From NCBI GenBank assembly GCA_026785745.1, contig JAJAZO010000174.1, positions 1-5,456 of the forward strand: DNA of 5,456 bases, given 5' to 3'. Each line of letters begins with the position of its first letter. The first letter of the stretch is position 1. Shown piece by piece: positions 1-5,456 of this stretch. A program made the position numbers and the translations under genes. A model generated the notes under the pieces. The model was not told the origin of the DNA, ran no database searches, and worked only from the letters and a program-made list of their open reading frames with translations. The DNA comes from Chitinophagaceae bacterium. Lineage in GTDB: Bacteria > Bacteroidota > Bacteroidia > Chitinophagales > Chitinophagaceae.

Positions 1-548
1 GTATAATAGCGAACATCAATATTAGGATACACATCCTTCAATGTAATAGCCTGGTAAATACGGCAATTACCAGCCCATTTAGTCGGGTCGTTCCCAATAA
101 AATAATTGTTATACGCAGTAATCATTTTGTCGGCCAATACCTCTATTTTTTCAGAAGCTCCTACAAAGTCAACGTTATAGGCATGCGAACGAAGTACAAA
201 TTTGTCAGTTGATTTTACTGGTGACCCATCGGCTGTTTGTCCATGAAGAAACCGGGAGGCAGTAATAAAATCTTCCGGTTTATGCTGCAATACTGTAAAG
301 CCGCCAGACCGGATAAAGAAAGCACCATTACTAACATTACCCTTGTACTGCACACGGCTGTCCCATTGGCCTTTGTTTTCAATAAACTCAATATTATTAT
401 AACTCTGTGCAGTAGCTGCAAAAGCAGTGAAAAGTAGTGCGGCAAAAAAGAGGGAACGTTTCAGGGTCAAATTATTTGTATTAAAGTAACTAAATTTCAC
501 CAGAAATGGATTGAAAACTTGTGTTAAGAAATGTCCTCTCAAAGTCAT
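1..548 (-). CDS. Secreted surface protein with an N-terminal DUF7948-like domain (5' part only)
   Basis: The reading frame stays open from the left edge to an ATG at 546-548; the C-terminal part lies outside the window. A clear export signal is visible: a basic LKR stretch, a hydrophobic run (SLFFAALLFTAFAATA) and a probable cut before QS. Next comes an FIENKGQWD motif, then FFIRSGGFTVL and LKDVYPNIDVRYY. This pattern is typical of large Bacteroidota secreted proteins with a DUF7948-type domain, often carrying PKD or SBBP repeats and a type IX secretion sorting tail; those later parts cannot be seen here. Start choice is open: the ATG has an A-rich leader (AAAAAAAACAA) but puts about 26 residues ahead of the signal peptide; GTG at 500 or TTG at 470 gives a more normal signal peptide (TTG: MTLKRSLFF). 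It follows recG after 53 bases on the same strand, with no strong terminator between. Its function is unknown; adhesion or matrix binding is a guess. Confidence 0.85.
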   Translation of the reverse strand, partial: MTLRGHFLTQVFNPFLVKFSYFNTNNLTLKRSLFFAALLFTAFAATAQSYNNIEFIENKGQWDSRVQYKGNVSNGAFFIRSGGFTVLQHKPEDFITASRFLHGQTADGSPVKSTDKFVLRSHAYNVDFVGASEKIEVLADKMITAYNNYFIGNDPTKWAGNCRIYQAITLKDVYPNIDVRYY

Positions 549-601
549 TTGTTTTTTTTAGGTATTGGTTCAGGTCAATTGTTTAAAAATAACTTGCCGA
601 A

Positions 602-2713
602 TTATGAAATTTTACTCCACGCCACTGCTCCTTTCTTATGATTCAGAAAAGTCTTTAACCGCAAATTGTCTGCCGAAACAAGGTCCGGGTCATCATCCAG
701 TAATTTTGCCGCCACATTTCTGGCAATTTCCAACATCGGCCGGTCTTGGACTATACTGGCAAGCTTAAAGTTTAATTCGCCACTCTGCCTTGTGCCCTGA
801 ATATCACCAGGTCCTCTTAATTCGAGATCCTTTTCTGCAATCTCAAAACCATTACTGGTTTCTACCATGGTTTTGATACGTTGGCGGGCATCATTACCCA
901 ATTTGGAACCGGATAAAAGTATGCAATAGCTTTTTTCGGCTCCCCGGCCTACCCTGCCCCGCAACTGATGCAACTGCGACAAACCGAATTTTTCCGTACT
1001 CTCAATCACCATCACCGAGGCATTGGGTACATCCACTCCTACCTCTATAACGGTGGTAGATACCATTATCTGCGTATCATAGTCAACAAATCTTTTCATA
1101 TTTAGTTCTTTTTGCCCGGCTGGTTGCCGCCCATGCACCATACTTATCCAGAAGTTGGGCTCAGGAAAATAGCCTTTTACGTTTTCGTAGCCCTGCATCA
1201 GGTTTTCGTAATCTAAAGTGGCACTTTCTTCTATCAATGGAAAAATGATATAGGCTTGCCGTCCTTTATCAATCTCTGCCCGTATAAAATCCATCACTTT
1301 ACTTCGCTGCGATTCATAACGATGAACGGTAGTAATGGGTTGCCGGCCTGGTGGCAGTTCATCAATAACACTATAATCCAGATCTCCATAAGCAGTCATT
1401 GCTAATGTGCGGGGAATGGGTGTCGCCGTCATTACCAGCACATGGGGTGGAATGCTTGCCTTTTGCCAGAGCTTTGCCCGTTGTGCCACCCCGAAGCGGT
1501 GCTGCTCATCAATAATTACAATGCCAAGATTGTTGAACTTTACCACATCCTCAATTACGGCATGAGTACCTATCAGGATTTTTAAAGTGCCTTCTTCCAG
1601 TTCTTTTAATATTTTTCTTCGTTCCGCTACTTTTACAGATCCGGTTAGTAATTTAACAGGCACATTTATTTTAGCTAACAATGAACTCAGCGTTTTAAAA
1701 TGTTGCTGTGCCAAAATTTCTGTTGGCGCCATCAGACAGGCCTGGTAATTATTATCAATTGCAAGTAACATGACTAGGACAGCTACAATTGTTTTTCCAC
1801 TGCCTACATCCCCCTGTAACAAACGGTTCATTTGTTTTCCCTTTGCAGTATCATTCCTTATTTCTTTTATCACTCTTTTTTGCGCACCTGTTAATTCAAA
1901 TGGAAGATGGTTTTTAAAAAAATCATTAAAAAAATCACCTACTTTATCGAACACTACGCCTTTTGAAAAGCGATGACGATGGCTACGCAATAAGTTCATT
2001 CGTAATTGTGCAATAAATAATTCTTCAAACTTTATTCTTTTAACAGCCTCTTCATATTCATCCGTTGTTTGTGGCAAATGAATTTGCCGGTAAGCCTGAA
2101 ACCGGCTGATTAGTTGAAGTTGCTCTACTACAGACTGTGGTAAATTTTCCGGAACATCTTTCTCCTGCACCATTCCCATCAGCAGTTGTGTCAGTTTTCC
2201 TATTTGTCTGCCGCCAAGGCCCCTTGCTTTTAGTTTTTCGGTGGTGGAATAAACTGGTTCAAGAAAACTTTTTCCCAATGGTTGCGGTGCCGACAACACT
2301 TCTAATTCGGGATGAACAATTTGCGGCTGCCCGTTATAAAAAGTAACACGACCATAAATGAGATATGATTGGCCCACTTCCAGCAGCTTCTCCACCCAAC
2401 TCAATCCCTGAAACCAGGTTAGTTCAAGAAAGCCACTTTTATCTTTTACCTGTGCCACTATCCTTTTGCCACCCCTTTGACCAACTGTATCAAAATTAAC
2501 CAGCACCGCTGCTATTTGGGCAAAGTCCGTTTCATACGTTATTTCGCTAATAAGATTGACTTTAGTCCGGTCAACATATCTGAAAGGATACTGCTCTAAC
2601 AGATCACCAAAGGTGAAAACAGCGAGTTCCTTTTTCAGCAAATCGCCCCGCTGGGGGCCAACACCTTTTAAATACTCAATGGGACTGGATAATATGTGAG
2701 AGGAGAATGAAAT
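602..2713 (-). CDS. recG: ATP-dependent DNA helicase RecG
   Basis: RecG is a double-stranded DNA translocase that reverses stalled replication forks and branch-migrates Holliday junctions. Counting from the TTG at 2641 (679 residues), the order is: an OB-fold wedge region at about 40-115; Walker A GDVGSGKT at 277-284; the DEQH box at 378-381 followed by [12 protein letters not shown] at 405-413; EVGVDVPNA around 533-541; QLRGRVGRG at 559-567; and the RecG-type GTRQSG near 616-621. All helicase motifs are intact and the C-terminus looks complete. Homology continues upstream of that TTG in frame: [16 protein letters not shown], the usual RecG N-terminus, is encoded at about 2642-2689. The frame is open up to a TAG at 2717-2719 but holds no ATG, GTG or TTG there, so the end given is the ATT at 2711-2713 (about 703 residues); ATA at 2693-2695 is the other option. 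The gene follows the glycosyltransferase on the same strand after roughly 85 bases and probably has its own promoter. Confidence 0.96.
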   Translation of the reverse strand: MSFSSHILSSPIEYLKGVGPQRGDLLKKELAVFTFGDLLEQYPFRYVDRTKVNLISEITYETDFAQIAAVLVNFDTVGQRGGKRIVAQVKDKSGFLELTWFQGLSWVEKLLEVGQSYLIYGRVTFYNGQPQIVHPELEVLSAPQPLGKSFLEPVYSTTEKLKARGLGGRQIGKLTQLLMGMVQEKDVPENLPQSVVEQLQLISRFQAYRQIHLPQTTDEYEEAVKRIKFEELFIAQLRMNLLRSHRHRFSKGVVFDKVGDFFNDFFKNHLPFELTGAQKRVIKEIRNDTAKGKQMNRLLQGDVGSGKTIVAVLVMLLAIDNNYQACLMAPTEILAQQHFKTLSSLLAKINVPVKLLTGSVKVAERRKILKELEEGTLKILIGTHAVIEDVVKFNNLGIVIIDEQHRFGVAQRAKLWQKASIPPHVLVMTATPIPRTLAMTAYGDLDYSVIDELPPGRQPITTVHRYESQRSKVMDFIRAEIDKGRQAYIIFPLIEESATLDYENLMQGYENVKGYFPEPNFWISMVHGRQPAGQKELNMKRFVDYDTQIMVSTTVIEVGVDVPNASVMVIESTEKFGLSQLHQLRGRVGRGAEKSYCILLSGSKLGNDARQRIKTMVETSNGFEIAEKDLELRGPGDIQGTRQSGELNFKLASIVQDRPMLEIARNVAAKLLDDDPDLVSADNLRLKTFLNHKKGAVAWSKIS

Positions 2714-2730
2714 AGACTATAGTTTGGAAA

Positions 2731-2761
2731 CAAAAATAACTGAAACTTGTGAGGCAACAGA
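2731..2761 (-). promoter_or_regulatory. Candidate Bacteroidota-type promoter for recG
   Basis: Read on the minus strand, TCTG (2758-2761) is followed after exactly 19 bases by TATTTTTG (2731-2738). The known Bacteroidota housekeeping promoter is TTTG-N19-TAnnTTTG, so the -7 box is a full match and the -33 box matches three of four bases. Transcription would begin near 2725, leaving a leader of roughly a dozen bases before the ATT at 2713 or about 30 before the ATA at 2695. This is pattern matching in an A/T-rich gap and could arise by chance. Confidence 0.45.
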
Positions 2762-2772
2762 AAGCCAGGTTC

Positions 2773-2790
2773 TGCTGTGAACGGACAGCA
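2773..2790 (-). other. Small hairpin just after the glycosyltransferase gene
   Basis: A perfect 6-bp inverted repeat, TGCTGT (2773-2778) and ACAGCA (2785-2790), encloses a 6-base loop and lies 8 bases beyond the TAA of the glycosyltransferase. No T-run follows it on the minus strand, so it is not a classical rho-independent terminator. It might stabilise the 3' end of the transcript or weaken read-through into recG. A stem this short may also be chance. Confidence 0.25.
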
Positions 2791-2798
2791 AATTCTGA

Positions 2799-3989
2799 TT
2801 ACTCCACTGCCTGCCGTAATGATTTTTCCCAAAGTACCGATTGCCTTCCTTTTACAAACTTGATAAAGCCTTTAACAAGGCAATAATTCATAAATACAAA
2901 ATAGAAAGGGATGGTAAGCAATCCGGCTTTTTTTCCGGAGCGAACAAATAGCCATCCGGCTACTGCCAACACATAAAAAACTATTTGTACATACAACATC
3001 GAGTTATAAAAATCAGCTACGTACTCATAACTGACTATAAAAATGTTGGAAAATAACACAAAGACCAGCATTACCGGACAGAATATCCATCTCAGTAAAC
3101 GCCTTGATATATATTGAAACCCTAGCAACGGGTGTTTAAAAATATTCAGGCATTCCTTTAAATATCCAACTGACTGATAAGCACCGGCAGATATTCTTAC
3201 TTTTCTTTTTTCCTCTTCCGCCAGGGAAACTGAAGGCAACTCAGTAGCAAAAGCACCGGGTTCATATTCTATTTTATATCCTTCCAGGCAAATTTGCATA
3301 GAGATAATAAAATCATCCAGTATCAATTCATCATCCAGTTCTTTAAACAAAGCAGTGCGGATAGAAAACAATTCGCCGGCAGCCCCGGTCACCGTATTCA
3401 GCCCGGCATCTAATTTCTTCATAAAAGATTCGTATTGCCAGTATAGCCCTTCGGCCTCGCCAACTGCAGAAATCGTTTTGTTGCTTGCTATTTTTTTTTC
3501 TCCTGCCACACCACCTACTTTTTCGTTACTGTAATGTGCCATAATGCTTTTAACACAAGCTGTATTCAACATGGTATTTGCATCGCTGAATACAACCCAT
3601 GGTGTTTGCACCTGCGTCATTGCCCTTTTTATAGCAGCATACTTTCCCTTTCTTTCTGGTTGATGCAGCAACGCAATGGAAGGAAATTGCTGAACAATTT
3701 TCTCTGAACCGTCAGTGGAGCCATCGATAATAAAAATCAGTTGTAGTTTATCAGCCGGGTAGTCAATCGAAAGGGTGTTGCGTATTTTCTGCTCCAGTAT
3801 TTTTTCTTCATTGTACGCTGTAACAATCAACGTAACAGGTAATATTTCTTCTGAAAGTGCTTTTCGTTTTTTTGGTATAACCATCTTCTTCAAACCAGTA
3901 ATGAAAACCAATAAAATCCCATAGCCAATATAGCAATAGAATAAAATGGTCAGGCTGATCCAGAAGAATATGGTTGCAGTTGTCATCAT
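2799..3989 (-). CDS. GT2 family membrane glycosyltransferase (cellulose/poly-GlcNAc synthase-like)
   Basis: A 396-residue inner-membrane enzyme expected to transfer a sugar from a nucleotide-sugar donor on the cytoplasmic face. A membrane helix at about 5-30 (ending in CYIGYG) precedes a GT-A catalytic domain: TAYNEE at 57-62, IIDGSTDG at 87-94, the metal-binding SDANT at 135-139, TGAAGELF at 201-208, the probable general-base LDDF at 224-227, and KRKVRISAGAYQ at 261-272, which corresponds to the acceptor-side Q..RW region of processive GT2 enzymes. Three C-terminal helices follow at about 300-320, 331-349 and 356-376. Length and layout fit the many Bacteroidota 'glycosyltransferase family 2' proteins related to BcsA and PgaC, but donor and product cannot be read from sequence. 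The Q..RW signature is degenerate, so processivity is doubtful. ATG at 3987-3989 is used; an adjacent ATG at 3984-3986 would remove one residue. It is divergent from the WecA-like gene, suggesting a role in surface-glycan assembly. Confidence 0.93.
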   Translation of the reverse strand: MMTTATIFFWISLTILFYCYIGYGILLVFITGLKKMVIPKKRKALSEEILPVTLIVTAYNEEKILEQKIRNTLSIDYPADKLQLIFIIDGSTDGSEKIVQQFPSIALLHQPERKGKYAAIKRAMTQVQTPWVVFSDANTMLNTACVKSIMAHYSNEKVGGVAGEKKIASNKTISAVGEAEGLYWQYESFMKKLDAGLNTVTGAAGELFSIRTALFKELDDELILDDFIISMQICLEGYKIEYEPGAFATELPSVSLAEEEKRKVRISAGAYQSVGYLKECLNIFKHPLLGFQYISRRLLRWIFCPVMLVFVLFSNIFIVSYEYVADFYNSMLYVQIVFYVLAVAGWLFVRSGKKAGLLTIPFYFVFMNYCLVKGFIKFVKGRQSVLWEKSLRQAVE

Positions 3990-4085
3990 CGGAGATGCGA
4001 AAATTACGGTCTTGAAATAGCAAATATCCCAAGATGCTGGCGAAAAGCCGCAACTTGTTAAGGGGAAATCCTGAATTTTTACGAT

Positions 4086-4116
4086 AACTAATAAAAAGCC
4101 CTTGCCCTTTTTAGTT
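4086..4116. repeat. Imperfect inverted repeat in the divergent intergenic region
   Basis: AAAAAG (4093-4098) pairs with CTTTTT (4107-4112) around an 8-base loop. AACT (4086-4089) pairs with AGTT (4113-4116) if AAT at 4090-4092 is bulged out, giving 10 paired positions in total. It sits between the two divergent genes and overlaps the candidate promoter of the WecA-like gene, with CTTG in the loop. It could be an operator or simply A/T-rich symmetry; no regulator gene is visible in the window. Confidence 0.3.
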
Positions 4117-4132
4117 TATGGGTCTATTTTTA
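4101..4132 (+). promoter_or_regulatory. Candidate promoter for the WecA-like transferase gene
   Basis: CTTG (4101-4104) is followed after 20 bases by TATTTTTA (4125-4132). Compared with the Bacteroidota consensus TTTG-N19-TAnnTTTG, each box has one mismatch and the spacer is one base long. Transcription would start about 30 bases before the ATG at 4171. This is the best match found in the 181-base divergent gap, but the support is weak. Confidence 0.3.
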
Positions 4133-4170
4133 ATATCAATAAACAATATCCCTGATTCAAAACCAGGAAA

Positions 4171-5292
4171 ATGAAAAGCCACTACTATCTTTTACAGCTT
4201 GATCTGTACTTCGGCAACTATAAATTTGCCTTGCTTTGTTTTATTACAGCGTTTGTAGTAACACTGATAACCATTCCCCCTATTATCAGCCTGATTAAAA
4301 AGCACAATTTATATGACAAACCCAATGCCCGTAAAGTACATACAGTACCTATTCCCACAATGGGTGGTATAGCTATTGTTGCCGGCATGATGATGGGCTT
4401 ATGCCTCTGGTTTCCGTTCAGGAATGTAGCACCGCAGATAAGTTTTTTCTTCTCTGTTGCAGTATTACTTGCATTGGGAATAATGGATGATCTGAATGAC
4501 CTTTCCGCAAAATACAAATTCGTCGTTCAGGCCGGGCTTGCCGCATTAATTGCTTTATCAGGCATCCGCATTACCTCGTTGGATGGGCTATTGGGTATCT
4601 ATGATTTACCGATTACAGCGCAATTCACTTTTACTTTTTTGATAATCGTTGGCGTTACCAATGCTTTCAACTTTATTGATGGTATTGATGGACTGGCAGG
4701 TGGACTTGGTTTTATGAGCCTGACCATACTTGGATTGTTTCTCACCATGAGTGGTGATGTAAATACCGCAATGATTGCCTTTTCTCTAGCTGGTGGCATC
4801 CTTGCTTTTATGTATTTCAACCTAAACCCTGCCCGCATTTTTATGGGTGACACCGGTTCGCTGGTGCTGGGGTTTGTTGTAGCTGTATTATGTATCCGCC
4901 TGATGCAGGTAAATATATCCGTTGGTAATCCCGTATTTCCTCATGCAATAGTTTTTGTAGCCGCTATAGTTTTTATACCTGTTTTTGATACAATTCGTGT
5001 ATTTGCCACCAGGATATGGAAAGGCAAATCACCTTTTGTAGCTGACAGAGCACATATTCATCACCTGCTTACTAACCAGGGCTTCAGTCATTCTTTTGCC
5101 ACCAAACTTATCTGTGTCATTCACGGTTTTATTTTGCTGGAAGTGTATTGGCTGCGAAACCTAAAACAGGAATTTATTCTGCTGATACTGGTTGCCTTCA
5201 TGCTGCTTACTACTGTTATGCTTAAAAACCTGGGCCTGGTAATGAGGAAGAGGAATATGCCAAAAGCAGATGGAGCTTTAAAGGCTGATTGA
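4171..5292 (+). CDS. MraY/WecA-family undecaprenyl-phosphate sugar-1-phosphate transferase
   Basis: A 373-residue polytopic inner-membrane enzyme predicted to transfer a HexNAc-1-phosphate (probably GlcNAc) from its UDP donor to undecaprenyl phosphate, the first membrane step of many surface glycans. About eleven hydrophobic segments are visible (first near 18-41, last near 335-355). Family motifs appear in order: DKPNARKVHTVPIPTMGG at 49-66, the Mg-binding GIMDDLNDL at 103-111, NAFNFIDGIDGLAGG at 164-178, NPARIFMGDTGS at 219-230, and ADRAHIHHLL at 291-300. The HIHH motif points to the WecA/TagO/WbpL branch (polyprenyl-P GlcNAc-1-P transferase) rather than MraY, which makes lipid I; the exact sugar is not certain. 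The ATG is preceded by CCAGGAAA; its AGG lies only three bases from the ATG, so Shine-Dalgarno support is weak. CAGG (4164-4167) could also pair with CCTG (4151-4154). The gene is divergent from the GT2 gene and followed by a terminator-like hairpin. Confidence 0.95.
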   Translation: MKSHYYLLQLDLYFGNYKFALLCFITAFVVTLITIPPIISLIKKHNLYDKPNARKVHTVPIPTMGGIAIVAGMMMGLCLWFPFRNVAPQISFFFSVAVLLALGIMDDLNDLSAKYKFVVQAGLAALIALSGIRITSLDGLLGIYDLPITAQFTFTFLIIVGVTNAFNFIDGIDGLAGGLGFMSLTILGLFLTMSGDVNTAMIAFSLAGGILAFMYFNLNPARIFMGDTGSLVLGFVVAVLCIRLMQVNISVGNPVFPHAIVFVAAIVFIPVFDTIRVFATRIWKGKSPFVADRAHIHHLLTNQGFSHSFATKLICVIHGFILLEVYWLRNLKQEFILLILVAFMLLTTVMLKNLGLVMRKRNMPKADGALKAD

Positions 5293-5294
5293 CC

Positions 5295-5355
5295 AGTTCA
5301 TCCTGGGTTTATTGCAAAACATATTCAGCAAGATAAAAAAGTTAGTTGATCCTGG
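5295..5355. repeat. Short direct repeat downstream of the WecA-like gene
   Basis: AGTTCATCCTGG (5295-5306) recurs as AGTTGATCCTGG (5344-5355), 11 of 12 bases identical and 49 bases apart. Both copies lie between the stop codon at 5292 and the terminator-like hairpin. No function is evident and chance is possible. Confidence 0.3.
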
Positions 5356-5368
5356 TTCGTGATACATA

Positions 5369-5411
5369 AAACAAAGCAACACCAAATAAGTTTTATCGGT
5401 GTTTCTTGTTT
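5369..5411. terminator. Long imperfect hairpin, possible bidirectional terminator
   Basis: Paired segments, from outside in: AAACAA (5369-5374) with TTGTTT (5406-5411); G5376 with C5405; AACACC (5378-5383) with GGTGTT (5398-5403); and ATAA (5386-5389) with TTAT (5393-5396), closing on a 3-base loop. One bulge, one mismatch and one small internal loop interrupt the stem. The right arm and flank are T-rich on the plus strand, and the left arm and flank are T-rich on the minus strand. It lies 76 bases past the WecA-like stop codon, so it fits a terminator for that gene. The two-sided T-richness suggests that a convergent gene may end just beyond the window. The remaining bases, 5293-5456, hold no ATG on the plus strand and no gene I can support. 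Confidence 0.5.
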
Positions 5412-5456
5412 CACATAGGGTATAAAATCAATTGTTTTGCCCGAAAGAGTATAATA

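Noticed and set aside
215..445. A 76-codon minus-strand frame inside the secreted-protein gene, which might suggest a frameshift.
   Set aside because: The FIENKGQWD frame reads without interruption from the signal peptide to the left edge, so there is no frameshift and the other frame is a shadow.
549..601. A terminator between recG and the secreted-protein gene.
   Set aside because: Only a 4-bp ATTG/CAAT pairing is visible, with no stable stem before the A-rich stretch.
1910..1945. Repeated A-runs around an ATCATT-like unit within recG.
   Set aside because: They encode the Phe- and Lys-rich stretch [10 protein letters not shown] and are explained by codon choice.
4021..4053. GATATTTG (minus strand, 4021-4028) with an upstream TTG (4051-4053) as a promoter for the GT2 gene.
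   Set aside because: The -7 box has a mismatch at its first base and the spacer is 22 rather than 19 bases, so it is too weak to list.
3808..4053. An 81-codon minus-strand open frame overlapping the start of the GT2 gene.
   Set aside because: It lies out of frame over the GT2 N-terminal helix and catalytic start, whose own frame shows clear family motifs; the overlapping product has none.
1..5456. The same 8 bases, GTATAATA, occur at both ends of the window, which might hint at a circular molecule.
   Set aside because: Eight A/T-rich bases can easily match by chance. Joining the ends through the overlap extends the left-edge gene by only about 40 codons of sequence unlike its family before a stop.

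Overview
The window looks like ordinary chromosomal DNA from a Bacteroidota bacterium, most likely near the Chitinophagaceae. This is judged from protein character (a secreted protein of the 'FIENKGQWD' type, a RecG with Bacteroidota-like N-terminal sequence), A-rich or Shine-Dalgarno-poor start regions, and promoter-like sequences of the Bacteroidota form TTTG-N19-TAnnTTTG. It holds four protein genes, one of them cut by the left edge. I see no RNA gene, insertion sequence, CRISPR array or defence system.

Layout. The left part is on the minus strand and is read right to left: a GT2 membrane glycosyltransferase (2799-3989), then the DNA helicase RecG (602 to about 2713), then the 5' part of a secreted, probably surface-bound protein (1 to about 548). 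On the plus strand, divergent from the glycosyltransferase across a 181-base gap, lies a polytopic sugar-phosphate transferase of the MraY/WecA family (4171-5292). The last 164 bases hold no plus-strand start codon but do contain a long imperfect hairpin, T-rich on both flanks, that could stop transcription from either side.

How the genes may work together. The WecA-like enzyme would load the first sugar-1-phosphate onto undecaprenyl phosphate at the inner membrane. The GT2 enzyme, anchored by membrane helices at both ends, would add or polymerise sugars on the cytoplasmic face. Their head-to-head arrangement suggests shared control of a surface-glycan step; this is inference. RecG is a housekeeping repair enzyme, probably with its own promoter in the gap after the glycosyltransferase. 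The secreted protein belongs to the export side of Bacteroidota surface biology, probably type IX secretion, but its C-terminus is outside the window.

The point most worth a second look is the recG start. The conserved N-terminus is encoded in frame, but no ATG, GTG or TTG lies upstream of it, so it needs a rare start codon or reflects a local sequence change. I did not find a convincing previously undescribed system here.
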